Assembly: GCA_947462335.1 (NCBI GenBank)
Contig: OX381716.1
Coordinates: 1,862,845 to 1,926,844, forward strand
Source: Harmothoe impar
Taxonomy: Eukaryota > Annelida > Polychaeta > Phyllodocida > Polynoidae
Length of the DNA stretch: 64,000 nt
Direction: 5' to 3'
Part shown: in pieces, positions 18,496-28,870 of the stretch
Layout: each line of letters opens with the position of its first letter
How positions within the stretch are numbered: position 1 is the stretch's first letter
Made by a program: the position numbers and the translations under genes
Notes under the pieces: model-generated
What the model was told of the DNA's origin: nothing
What the model saw: only the letters and a program-made list of their open reading frames with translations
The model's database searches: none

Positions 18496-19055
18496 TTTCA
18501 TCATACCCTCCCCACATCCCCCCAAATCTTTGTCTCCCAACATGGTTATGTATTAGTCAATAACCTATCAAACTGTGATAATTATTTACGTCAATACAAC
18601 TGTGTATATTAACTGTATTATGATTGATTGAAATATGCTACTTTCACTTAAATTGTATAAAGAGAAAATGAATTATAAGTCAGCTCGACAACTATATTAA
18701 AATCAAGCGAGTACACGGGGTGCCCGCCCCAACTATCCAACCATACATATTTGGGATTGGGAATCGAAATATGAGGTATAGAAGTCTAGGCATTTATTGA
18801 ATATTGATACCTATTGTTATATATATATATATATGTGATGTTATTACAATAACTGAGTTTTACATGTGAAGTATATGTAAATGCAGGTTGCGTCGTATAA
18901 CATTCATAATATACTTTTATAACATGTGAAATTGTGTAGCTTTGCTCATAAGTTGACTGTGCAGGAATACTCATCGAGCTGTGTAAGTTCTTTTCCTATG
19001 CAGTATAAATAAACGGGATAGTATATTTATACTTTCTCATACCAAAAAAAAAAAA
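18496..19055 (+). other. LINE 3' UTR and A-tail
   Basis: This is AT-rich with an (AT)n run at about 18819-18834, AATAAA at about 19007-19012 and an A12 run ending at 19055. It marks the 3' end of the element. Confidence 0.55.
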
Positions 19056-19288
19056 GATAGCTATAGACCAAAGAGGTTTGCAGTTTTTACCATGAAGTTC
19101 TTTTGGTTTTTAGCAGACTACTCATGTTATTTTCTGTAATGGCTACACTACAATGGAAAATCTCACATCAGGGGATTTTCAGGACGATTATCTTTCAAAA
19201 AGCTTAAATTAGAATGCAGAATTTCTAGGTTATATTTATGTATTTATCATTCAACTTCATCAACAACCTTTCTGAAAAGTTACCCTTT

Positions 19289-19629
19289 CTTGTTGCATTG
19301 CTCCGTGGAACGACCCCTACAGAATCCCCTACAAAATGGCTGCTGCAGTTTCTAGTCCATGCACACCAACAGCAGACTTGGGTTGATGCATGAGGGACTC
19401 CTCGTCCAAAGCCAACCAAAGCCTGTCCACCTAATACCCTCTCCCCCTGCGGTGTTGTCTTGTTGCATTGCTTCGTGGAACGACCCCTACAGAATCCCCT
19501 ACAAAATGGCTGCTGCAGTTTCTAGTCCTTGCACACTCGCAGCAGACTTGGGTTGATGCATGAGGGACTCCTCTTCCAAAGCCAACCAAAGCCTGTCCAC
19601 CTAAAACCCTCTACCCCTGCGGTGATGTC
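19289..19629. repeat. 170-bp tandem duplication
   Basis: Two copies begin at TCTTGTTGCATTGC (19289 and 19459) and share GGTTGATGCATGAGGGACTC and AAGCCAACCAAAGCCTGTCC. They differ by a few substitutions. Confidence 0.9.
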
Positions 19630-19810
19630 CTCATCACCTCATTGTGTAGGAGCCGCCCCAATTGGTGCTATTTTTGGGATGCCCCAGCGACCCCGGTCCC
19701 GGATGCAAACATCTCAGGGATAAAAGCACACGCACAGCGAAAGTGTTGGGGGCGTTTTAGGACAGTCATGTATCAACCCGACTGGTCATTCTGGGATTTT
19801 AATCGGGCAT

Positions 19811-19960
19811 GTCACTCAAAGATGACTTGTGTAGTCTTGATGCACCCATGCAGCCCCAATGAGTAACTCACAGGTGCTGCAGTATGCCAACCTTTCCCGG
19901 GTGTCTCGACTCTGTAGGGTCTACATGATGCTTGAATGCAGCACTGGTATCCGTACAGGT
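19811..19960. repeat. CATGATGC palindromic repeat, partial copy
   Basis: It contains TTGATGCACCCATGCAGCCC, GAGTAACTCACAGGTGCTGCA and CATGATGCTTGAATGCAGCA. The outer arms are degenerate. Confidence 0.6.
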
Positions 19961-20039
19961 TCAAGAATCCTCCCTTCTCTAATGGGTGGGACACTTTGTA
20001 GCATCTAGACACCTCAGCTATTCTGCATGCCTCAGCATG

Positions 20040-21260
20040 GTGACACTTACTATGGCAGCCACTGCTGCTACTAAACTGTATAATATGTTCCATCATGACT
20101 TGCAAATATTGGCAATCCCCTTGATGCACAGACTGCAATGAGTCTAACACATGGCCTAATCTCTCTTGCCTTGCTTCCATCCGCTTCCCACAGGGACAAC
20201 TTCTCTCTCTGCCAAAAGGCGGTCAAACACCTTGGAAACTTAGCCGCGTCATGCTTTTAAAATAACTAAGTATTCAACTTTAAATCAATTTGAGCCTATT
20301 CGAGAGAATATATGAAGATATTTTACAGGTAACATCCATATCAGCTATGTATCTGTGGTGGAAATTGAAGATGATATTGAGAACTATGTATTGTGTCACT
20401 TTGTGTGATTGGCATGAGAGAGCAGGAAAGTAGCAATGTTTCAGTCCTTCTTCTATAGAAGAGTTCCTGTAGTCCAGGCATTTGGGAAGAAACATAGATA
20501 AGACAGGAGCCGACCTGGTCTTGAAGACAAACGTTGGCTACTTGCAAATATTGGCAGTCTCCTTCATACACAGACTGCAATACGACCGACTCACATAAAG
20601 GCCAGTGTAATGAACCTACTTGCTTCCCGATAATATTTAACTAATACTATACAATATGAAAGAATAAGGTCTACAACAGTTTGATTACAGTGTACAGGTT
20701 GCAATAAAGTGGTCTTTAGTCAAGCTTCACTTCAGTATTCCTTAGAGTCCAGACCCAATATCAGGTGAATCTGCACGGTTTGCTGCCTAAGTGGTCGCAG
20801 TGAGAGTTGTGAATAAGCTAACACTAACTGGCAGGTCCTGCCAGACATCAACATGTATTGGCAGCCAGCCCGCATGCGCACACACAGACTGGAAGGCTGG
20901 TGCGACCTCTGTCCACACCCCAAGACCGGGACAGGTGCCACCACCTGTTGTCAGCCTGAAGGGTTTGCAGTACAACGTCCAGCAGAACCCAGTATATTAT
21001 GGTACCGTAATACTTGCCCCTATACCAGTAAAGATCGCTGCAGAGAGGTAACAAAATACCAGCAGTCAATCTGGTCTTGAAGCAGCCACTGTGGCTACTA
21101 GCAAATATTGGCAGTCCACTTCAAACACAGATTGCTATGAAGCTGCCTTATATGTAAGCCAGTGAAGATTGCTGAAGAGATGTGAGAAAATAACAGGAGT
21201 CCATCTGGTCTTGAAGACTGCCGTCTCTGCTGGAGCAGACAGAGATGTAGCTGGAGGTCT
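20040..21260. repeat. Degenerate long-period repeat with GCAAATATTGGCAGTC
   Basis: A block with (T/A)GCAAATATTGGCA followed by CACAGACTGC recurs at about 20100, 20533 and 21101. A companion block (ATCTGGTCTTGAAG) recurs at about 20514, 21069 and 21208. The spacing is irregular (about 140-570 bases). No coding sequence is supported. Confidence 0.6.
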
Positions 21261-21274
21261 GCATAGGTAATTAG

Positions 21275-21379
21275 CTCTCCTGTGGATGGCCATATCTCAC
21301 CACTACCGCCAATATCAGTCTATTTGTAATTAACTCTCCTGTGGATGTCCATATCTCACCACTACCGCCAATATCAGTC
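21275..21379. repeat. 58-bp tandem duplication
   Basis: CTCTCCTGTGGATGGCCATA...CCGCCAATATCAGTC occurs twice, beginning near 21275 and 21333. It leads directly into the GA repeat. Confidence 0.8.
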
Positions 21380-21409
21380 AGAGAGAGAGAGAGAGAGAGA
21401 TGGAAGTGG

Positions 21410-21456
<47 letters not shown>

Positions 21457-21770
21457 AAGGAGGGAAGGAGGGAAGGAGGGAAGAGGGAGGGGGGCAGCAG
21501 GGATGGCTGGAGGGAGGGAGGGACAGGGAATGAGGGAGGGAGGCAGGGGGGAGGCCAGGAGGGAGGCAGGGAGGGAGGCAGGGAGGGAAGCAATCATGCG
21601 GGCAAGGAGGGAGGGAGGCAGGCAGGGAGGCTAGCAGCCTGCCAGGCAGGTAGTCAGGGATGGGGACTGAATGGCTAGGCAGACAAGCAGACAAGCAGAC
21701 AAGCCGACAGACAGACAAACAGGTAGGCAGACATGCAGACAAGCAGACAAGCAGGCAGGCAGCAGATATA
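21376..21770. repeat. Simple-repeat cluster: (GA)n, (GGGA/GGCA)n, (AGACAAGC)n
   Basis: GA dinucleotides run from 21376 to about 21450. GGGAGGGA/GGCAGGGA units follow to about 21655, then CAGACAAG units to about 21770. Frames across it encode only repeat peptides. Confidence 0.95.
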
Positions 21771-21969
21771 CCTTAATGGCAGTATTCGCTAAAAACAGAT
21801 TAAGAAAGACCCACAGAAAGAGATGTATCCCCTGCTTTGATCCCGAGAAGAGGCGTGTGCCCTCTGCTATTGCTGTGTCATCACCTTTACCCCCACACCA
21901 CACACTTCCCAATCCTCTCAGCTTCAGCATCTCTGCCTCTCATCTTCTAATAGAGATTTGATTTTATCA

Positions 21970-22205
21970 ATGCCTTAAGGAAGGATGTTGCTAAAAGCTG
22001 ACATTTGTCGTCATCATGCACAAATGCAGCCTCAGAGGCGAGTAACTCGCCTATGCTGCATTGGTGCATCATGCTGACCCTTTGGGAGTGTCTTAACCGG
22101 ATAGGGTTGGCACTGGCAAGTTACTAGCCAGGGCTGCATTCATACATCATGATGACCAAGGGTATGCTGCAGTAAGGAACCATGCTGTTCTTAAATGGTT
22201 AAGCC
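21970..22205. repeat. CATGATGC palindromic repeat, near full-length copy
   Basis: It runs from CCTTAAGGAAGGATGTTGC through CATCATGCACAAATGCAGCC and GGTGCATCATGCTGACCCTT to TTCTTAAATGGTTAA. The two ends are inverted relative to each other. Confidence 0.7.
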
Positions 22206-23022
22206 TATTTCACTATTAGCTAGTACAGCTTTTTTTATATCTTGAGTTGTGGCAATGCTCAACTGAACTTACATTTATTGGATCTGATCTAGCAATTCAA
22301 CATTTACTCTAACACAGTTTTAATTGCATCTAATGCTGTATACATTGTAAGATACAGCAGTTGAATACTGAGCTCTACTGATTGAGATCTCTACATTTGT
22401 TTATAAGCAGTCCCTGACTCATACAAATATTGATCCAAGTTTCCCGTCTAGATCCATTAGATCCTTCTGCACCTTATTTATATGCTCTTTTCTCTTTGAG
22501 CTGATATAAAAAGCTTTTCTCACCCCACAGTCCAACATGACCAACACCATTACTCCTGGGCTGTGATCCCATGCGCTGACACAGAATGTATACAAATCTG
22601 CAGAGGGATTTTCACAGGGACACAAGAGGCCTTCTATCGGCCATGTTGGATGTCAACTTGATATAGTACAGGCTTTTTGATTGGTCCGTGGCAGGAAGCT
22701 GCTAACCAATCAATATCAGGAGATCAGAGTTGTGGCTTCCTGGGAGGATGCAGTGATCGAGGGGTGTGTTTAGCCTGTGGCAGAGGCACTCATTTAATAC
22801 CATTTACCTTGGCTCTGCTCCAACTCAGAAATGGATATGAGAAGGAGAGAATATAAGATTAATTCATAACGTGGAATGGAGAGAATTCACTTAGATTGGG
22901 ATGGGAAAAATAAAAGGACACAACTGTCTTAACCAATTGATAATTAGTTACTTTAATTACCTTCAGCTTACAATATGAGATTTTCCACCCCATCCAGACA
23001 TATCATAGAGACATAAGGGACA
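22206..23022. other. Unremarkable host DNA
   Basis: I see no gene, tandem repeat or strong palindrome here. Confidence 0.4.
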
Positions 23023-23173
23023 CCCCAGTAAACAAATAACGTAATACACCATTTTATTACGTTTTATAATGTTAAATGACAACGTTTTTCTGAGGCTCTT
23101 TAGTATGACATAACGTTATGTAAAATTCAAAACGTTATTTTGACGTAAAATAACATTTTTTTTGTTAGCTGGG
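23023..23173. mobile_element. Short TIR element (MITE-like), family CCCAG, copy 1
   Basis: It starts CCCAGTAAACAAATAACG and ends TTTTTTTGTTAGCTGGG, so the ends are imperfect inverted repeats. The interior is rich in AACGTTAT. An inverted copy lies at 58611-58758. The flanking AC on both sides could be a 2-base target duplication. Confidence 0.75.
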
Positions 23174-23568
23174 ACAGATACAAAAGGAAATAAAGAGCAG
23201 TGAGGCAACACTCAGAGAGTGGCAGCGGTGGGTGGGCCCAGAAAGCCCTGGGTTCAAAGAGGACTGCACTGAGGGTGGCTTATAGTGATTCTGCTGCCAG
23301 GAGATGCTGATGTCTAAAGCTGATTTATGACCTGTGGAGTTACAGGTAGCTGTGGGTGCAGGGGCTGGTAACTATGCCATGGTTAAGCATCACTGCAGGT
23401 TGTCCCTAAGGGTATAGAACCTGGTTTGTGAGGGCCAGGTGATCCTGATCATGTCTTAGTTTGTGAGGATTGAATATTGTGGGCACAGAACATTGAATCA
23501 ACATTAGTAACTGGTTGTCAATGTCAATTCAATGTAAATTCATTATTTATTCACTGTAGAACTATATT

Positions 23569-23775
23569 TTGTGTCCAATGGGATACTGTGAGTGCCAAAC
23601 ACCGCCAGTGGGCACAAAATGCATGAATGCAGCCCTGCCAAGTAAGTCACTAGGGCTGCATTCAAGCATCATGATGACAGAGGGGTTGAAACACTCCCAT
23701 AGGGTCAGCATGATGCACCAATGCAGCCCTGGCAAGTTACTTGCTGGGCTGCATTTGTGCATCATGACAACAAAT
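23569..23775. repeat. CATGATGC palindromic repeat, inner part
   Basis: It contains GAATGCAGCCCTGCCAAGTAA, GCATTCAAGCATCATGATGAC, GGGTCAGCATGATGCACCAA and GCATTTGTGCATCATGACAA. Left and right halves are complementary. Confidence 0.7.
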
Positions 23776-24240
23776 ATCATATTTTAGCATATGTCTAGCA
23801 TTATCAAATTATTCTTCCCTGAGTTTTAGAGATTCCAGTCACATAAGAGGGAGACTAAAATAATGCTGTATTGCCTGAAGGGTGAAACATTTTTGTTGCT
23901 ATGTCATGCCTTGAGCTGTCGCTCAGTTTTTCCCTTCGTGTCGGTATGCTCTACTAGTACTCCATCGAGGAACCAGACTGCTGACACAACTTAGAGACTT
24001 GCAGAATAAAGTTCCACCAGGACCCTTACCTGGTTGTTGAACAGGTCATGGACAAACCTTCACACAAAGACGAAGAAATAGTGTGTCTGATGCGAGTTCA
24101 TTGAGCTATAGAGGAGTGAGAAGTAGAAAAGTGAATCCTCTGAATTTAGATCTCAGGGCAAAAGTACAAAGAAATTATATTGCATGACAAGGGTCTTTGT
24201 AAGGTCTGAAGTCTTCATGATGTAACCCCCCCCCCGTCCC

Positions 24241-24389
24241 TGCCAACTAGCCTCCACTGCAATCTCCAAGCAGATTCTGCCAGCTAGCCTCCACTGCAAT
24301 CTCCAAGCAGATTCTGCCAGCTAGCCTCCACTGCACTCTCCAACAGATTCTACCAGCTAGCCTCCACTACAATCTCCCAGCAGATTCTG
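24241..24389. repeat. 37-bp tandem repeat, 4 copies
   Basis: The unit is TGCCAGCTAGCCTCCACTGC plus AATCTCCAAGCAGATTC. The last two copies carry small changes. Confidence 0.9.
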
Positions 24390-24899
24390 CATTCTGTTTG
24401 TGCAAGCACTACTTATGTCTCTACCAACAGGTGGTGAATTACCGTAAAAACTTACCTACGCCATGCTTTTGTAATAAACATGTCTTACTATGAATCGGTT
24501 CATATATTTAAAGAAATTGAACTATTTTATATATATATAGACCTAGGACCTATAGTCCAAGGGGGTACATGGCAGGGGGTAGATGTCGAAGGGGGGGGTA
24601 AATGTCTGGGGGGTCCTGATACCCTATGTTGTGGCAGAGTCTTATTTAAGACTGCTGGGAGAATGCCTGCCCTGCCGTCTAAAGGCACTGATCAGGACTC
24701 AAGGTCCCTGTACAAAGGCAGTGGAAGCGTAATGATAGGGCTACTTGGGGATCAAGGGGCACCTTGCTGAGGGCAGGTGGTGGGCAGGGTGTGAATAGGT
24801 GTGAATGTGACTTTGAGTGTGAATATAGTGTGACATTCTACTGTAAAACCTTGCATATTAGCCACACCACCAACATTGACAAATCGTACTAAGCCACAG

Positions 24900-25200
24900 T
24901 TGAAACACAACACCCCCCTCACATATACATAAAAATGTTATTATTATCTCAATCAAATATCCACATGTCTCATACCCCCCCTCCCCCCTTTTATTCCCCT
25001 CCCAAAACCCTCTCACTAACCTGGAGAACTTCTCCCTACTAATCCTATCTCACTCGCCCTCCAATTTACTCTATCTCTCCCCCAGGCCCCTTTGCTATGC
25101 CCCCCTTTTTCCCCTCAAAACACCCCCCCCCCCAATTTTTTCCTTCTACCCTCCCCCTATAAACTTTAAATATTTTTCTCCCGTCCCCCTCCAATATCCA
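24900..25200. repeat. Pyrimidine-rich tract
   Basis: Long C/T-biased stretches on the plus strand (CCCCCCTCCCCCC and similar). No gene is seen. Confidence 0.6.
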
Positions 25201-25435
25201 TCCTAAATGGTCCAGACTGGTTTAGGCCTTATCTGCACATGCATATGTTGTTGCTTTACATGACTTTACATCAATAAGCTAAGAAATTTTTTGTCTTTTT
25301 CTACGCCACACACCATTAAGGTGGTGGCGGCTCCTCTATGCCTACCCAATTTATTGGGAAGGCATAGACGAGCGCCTTACCTATGACTTTACATAAAGAT
25401 AAGAAGATAATTATATTACACCTAATACCATCTAG

Positions 25436-26167
25436 GTGAACTGGATACTACATAATCCGGGCCCGCGGCCTCTGTACTTTATTCAGTATAATAAACGGAA
25501 TACTCTACAGAGTGGGTTTGATTTTGGTAACTGTAGTATACATGTTAAAACTCTTGCCCTGCTGTTGGATACTTTCTTTAGTCATTGTCAAAGTAGAAGT
25601 CCTACATTTGATGTCACCTGTATGGGTCTTTACCTATTCCCTTAAGGTGCTTGTCTTGGTTGCAGTTGTCTGGGCGGTAGCCATAGTTGTTTTTATCTCA
25701 GTAACTGACTTTAGAATACCTGCTGCCCGCTTAGGTCAACAGCAATTATTACCTCCTCAGGAGTAGCATCCACTGGGAGAAAATCTGTTACATTAAAGGA
25801 AGAGATTTTATATAGTTCGAATAAAACCGCTGTAGTTCAGAAGTTTAACAAAGGTTTATCCAAGAAAATCAGGGAGCTCACACAGTCCTTGTCTTTGCCT
25901 TATGCCGCCATATCTTCTTGTGTTTTTGATATGTTGTTGTGTTTTAATTCTCATAAACTGACTATGCATCCAGGAGAATTTAGTCAGCTTGCAAAACTAA
26001 TTAATCAGATTGCTGGTGAAAGCCGGTTTTTAAGTCTTAGACTTCTTCATAGAGACAATTTTTTTTTCCTAGGAAGATTCCAAACAGATTATGCTACTCA
26101 TCCACATCTCATTTCCTATATTCCTAAGGCACATGGGCAACACATGATAAGAAATGCACTGTCATAG
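25436..26167 (+). pseudogene. Possible decayed coding segment, not recognised
   Basis: Three neighbouring open stretches read like degraded protein: about 25436-25645 (SGFDFGNCSIHVKTLALLLD), about 25670-25766 (TDFRIPAARLGQQQ) and about 25763-26167 (KFNKGLSKKIRELTQSLSLP, then HPGEFSQLAKLINQIAGESR). They change frame between one another. I do not recognise a family. It could be an old element remnant disrupted before the gypsy insertion at 26189, or chance. Confidence 0.25.
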
Positions 26168-26184
26168 TATAGTATTTTGTCATG

Positions 26185-26188
26185 CTTC
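26185..26188. repeat. Target-site duplication CTTC, left
   Basis: CTTC precedes the 5' LTR and CTTC also follows the 3' LTR at 38659-38662. It is a 4-bp duplication, as made by many Ty3/gypsy integrases. Confidence 0.8.
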
Positions 26189-26709
26189 TGTAGGGGCACG
26201 AATAATACGTGTACATATAAGGTCCGTGGAGTCAGAGCGGTAAGTGCCTCCAACGGACACTAGGTGGCAACACCTGAGCCATGTCCTTTCGGTTATCCGG
26301 TAGCGGAGCCAGGCAGGGCACTCCAGACGGCGCTACGGAGGAGTGCCACGTCGACACTGCTTGGTCCGCGCTCAGGGTATATAAGAGGCCGAGGTTGGCT
26401 ACCTCACCAGTTAGTCCTAGGACGAGCTCTGACCCGCACCTTTCGTACCTTCGCTTTGACAGGGGCACCTACACCCCTCCCACGTTATGGACTCTGCACC
26501 AGCCATGCTGGCACAGAGCTTAACTGTCCGGTATCGCTTATGCTTCGAACTATCAATAGAATCCTGTGTGTCTTCGAATGGTTGAAAGACCAAGTGAACC
26601 GGGTGAGAAACCTTCGTGTACTTTTGAGGCTGTGATCGAATAAAGACCTGTTGCATTCAAACCGAATTTGGAACCTGTGTTCGTGTTGTACGCATATGAA
26701 ACCCCTACA
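26189..26709 (+). repeat. 5' LTR
   Basis: It begins TGTAGGGGCACG and ends ACCCCTACA (TG...CA with short inverted ends TGTAGGGG/CCCCTACA). It carries a TATA box TATATAAG at 26378-26385 and the polyadenylation signal AATAAA at 26639-26644, so U3-R-U5 boundaries lie between and after these. Short frames inside it are not genes. Confidence 0.95.
26378..26385 (+). promoter_or_regulatory. LTR TATA box
   Basis: GGGTATATAAGAGG. The copies in the 3' LTR (38327-38334) and the solo LTR are identical at this site. Transcription of the element would start roughly 30 bases downstream. Confidence 0.8.
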
Positions 26710-26710
26710 T

Positions 26711-26723
26711 TGGTGCCGTGACC
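26711..26723 (+). promoter_or_regulatory. Primer-binding site
   Basis: TGGTGCCGTGACC starts one base after the LTR. The leading TGG fits the complement of a tRNA CCA end. I did not assign the tRNA. Confidence 0.65.
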
Positions 26724-26764
26724 AGTTCGGGTGAAACACAGAATAGCACAGTCAGTGGGTTAAC

Positions 26765-28870
26765 ATGGCTGAACAGGCAAAGGGTGGAGCGTCCCTTCAT
26801 CCTATTTCGAGTCCAGATCCGGAGGTGGTAGCAGCCCTTGAGAAACATTATGGGCCAAACCGTTCGAGTTCTACACCAGAACCAAGGAGAGGCAATCCTG
26901 ATTCTATTCGAAAAGATCTGGGGTCAAACCTAGATGATTCTTTGTTTGAAACTGGTGGTTCGAAGAGACACATTGCTCCTATGCCAACACAAGGCATGAG
27001 CATACTGCATGCTGAACGACACCAGCGACAGGAAGTGACACGTCGTCATTTCGAGGAGGAGAAGAATCGGTTCGAAGGAGCAAGGATCGCAGAGATGGAC
27101 AGGATGAATGAAGAGTTTGAAGCTTTGAGTCATCGGTTGGTACAGCTTCGGAACAAGAATGAAGATCTAGAAGGGGCAACGATGGAGAAACAGAACCGCT
27201 TAGACACAACGAAGGCAGAACTGGAACATATGGAAAACCAGTTCGCTCATCAACAGAATGTCTTGCGGCGACGTACTGAATCTCTAGAACAACGTCAGGA
27301 TAAGACCATACATGATTCGGACGAGCTCCATGATACGATCCGAGAAGCTACTAAGGCGATGATGGACGAAAAGGATCGTCTGATCAGGGAGGTGGAAGAT
27401 TTACAGAAGAAACGAGATGAAGAGGCAACTCGAGGTAGCCGTTCAGGGTTCGATCATGTCAGTGGTGGCATATACAACTCATCAACTGGTGGGGGTAGTG
27501 CCTCTACCTCAACCGGAGGGAGACCAAAACGAGTGACCATTGATACAGGGGATCCGGATGGAAGATCTTCGCGGCGTGACCAACGCCCAACGTCGTATGA
27601 TGACGACCATTCGAACTCTCCCAGTCGTTCCAGCTCTCGAGAGAGACCGAGCCGTACGAGTTCGAATGAGAGATCTTCGAGATCTGATCCGAATGAACGT
27701 TCGAGTGGTCCCTCAAGGAGGCCAGGGAGATCTCCTACACATGCTGGTAGACGAGTATCTCGCCGCGAATCGATGTCCCCTGGGATGAAATTGATTTACG
27801 ACACGAACCCCTGCATTGCTGAGATGGGAGTGGACTGTGTTAGCAGACAAGCTGATAATGCCGATATCGTCGACTGGAGCATCGAGCAGTCGTTTCTGTT
27901 GCACAGGGACAACCACAACGCTGCTAGACGCACTGCCAGCACTCCGAGTCCGTTCACAGGAAGACAGCCATGGCAGGACTGGTTCGCAGACTTCATGGAC
28001 GATATGAGGTATAATCGATGGTCAGAAGAGGAATCGTTGGACGAACTTTTACGGGCATTGAGAAATGGCCCAGGCAAGCTAGCGGTTTCGAGATGGAGAA
28101 CGATGCATGGTGCCGGATCGTTTACCCAATTGGTGGAATGTGCCAGTTATCTGATAGGTAATGTGGGTAATGAAGACCCGCTTCGATTGTTCCGGAAGCG
28201 GACTCAAAAGCCAAACGAGTCGCACCGTGTGTTCGGTCTAGAATTGCAATCTCTCTTGCAAAGAGCTAGACCAAGATGGCAGTTAGATGACCCACAGTTC
28301 CTAGATGATTTGTTCTCGCAATTCATTGAGGGATTAAGGGATTCTGATGAACGGACCGCTGCATGTGATAGTTGGAAAGCTGGAACTTCTCTCACTGATT
28401 TGTTCATGGCCATAGAAGACTATGACAGGAAACGGCATCTGCTATCTTCGAGAGTACTTTCGAGAACTTCCAGTGTGGTGCAAGACCCACCAGCCTCTGA
28501 TACAGAGGAAGGTGATTCTGGAAGGGAGGAGGAGATTGGCGCAGTTGCTCAAAAGAACAGCGGCAAATCTTATTCCAATTCGAATTTGAAGCGCTATCCG
28601 AAGGCCGACAGGAAAACACCACCTGTGACCCCAGGAGTTACAAGCGCACCTTCAACTACTTCCTCAACTCCCAGTTCTATGGAAGAACTTCTGTTAAGGT
28701 TGACTGACTTGATGTCTGGAAACCAGCAATCAACAGGGAGGAATTCGAAGCCGAGAGTGGACAAGACCACTAGGAAGTGTTACAGGTGTCAGGTCCTGGG
28801 ACACTTTGCTGCAGAATGCCCAGCTGAAAAGCCGGTACCCAAGCCTGAAGAGAAGAAAACGGAAAACTAG
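26765..28870 (+). CDS. gag: Gag polyprotein
   Basis: This protein has 701 residues and its ATG lies 55 bases after the LTR. The N-terminal third is charged and coiled-coil-like (residues about 85-220, with many Glu/Arg/Gln heptads). A Ser/Arg-rich linker follows at about 235-340, then a capsid-like region with PWQDWFADFMDDMRYNRWSE. It closes with one CCHC zinc knuckle, CYRCQVLGHFAAEC, near residue 675, and a Lys/Glu tail. It would package element RNA. Its stop at 28870 overlaps the pol frame. Confidence 0.9.
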   Translation: MAEQAKGGASLHPISSPDPEVVAALEKHYGPNRSSSTPEPRRGNPDSIRKDLGSNLDDSLFETGGSKRHIAPMPTQGMSILHAERHQRQEVTRRHFEEEKNRFEGARIAEMDRMNEEFEALSHRLVQLRNKNEDLEGATMEKQNRLDTTKAELEHMENQFAHQQNVLRRRTESLEQRQDKTIHDSDELHDTIREATKAMMDEKDRLIREVEDLQKKRDEEATRGSRSGFDHVSGGIYNSSTGGGSASTSTGGRPKRVTIDTGDPDGRSSRRDQRPTSYDDDHSNSPSRSSSRERPSRTSSNERSSRSDPNERSSGPSRRPGRSPTHAGRRVSRRESMSPGMKLIYDTNPCIAEMGVDCVSRQADNADIVDWSIEQSFLLHRDNHNAARRTASTPSPFTGRQPWQDWFADFMDDMRYNRWSEEESLDELLRALRNGPGKLAVSRWRTMHGAGSFTQLVECASYLIGNVGNEDPLRLFRKRTQKPNESHRVFGLELQSLLQRARPRWQLDDPQFLDDLFSQFIEGLRDSDERTAACDSWKAGTSLTDLFMAIEDYDRKRHLLSSRVLSRTSSVVQDPPASDTEEGDSGREEEIGAVAQKNSGKSYSNSNLKRYPKADRKTPPVTPGVTSAPSTTSSTPSSMEELLLRLTDLMSGNQQSTGRNSKPRVDKTTRKCYRCQVLGHFAAECPAEKPVPKPEEKKTEN

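Larger units (their letters stand above)
13540..19055 (+). mobile_element. LINE retrotransposon with NADAR-bearing ORF1 and broken ORF2
   Basis: It is a non-LTR element of APE type: a 5' leader with a TATA-like box, intact ORF1 (13701-15071), a 550-base spacer, ORF2 with endonuclease and reverse transcriptase (about 15619-18495) and a 3' UTR. The 3' UTR has an (AT)n run near 18820, an AATAAA near 19007 and a short A-tail ending at 19055. RT motifs resemble the CR1/L2/Jockey group rather than L1, but the clade is not proven. The 5' boundary is uncertain; no target duplication was found by eye. Confidence 0.8.

Noticed and set aside
21271..21961. Several overlapping frames of about 90-120 codons
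   Set aside because: They are produced by GA, GGGA and CAGA simple repeats on both strands.
26213..26635. A 123-codon frame conserved in all three LTR copies
   Set aside because: It lies wholly in the LTR across the TATA box and R region. Conservation is explained by LTR identity, and the frame is shorter in the solo LTR.
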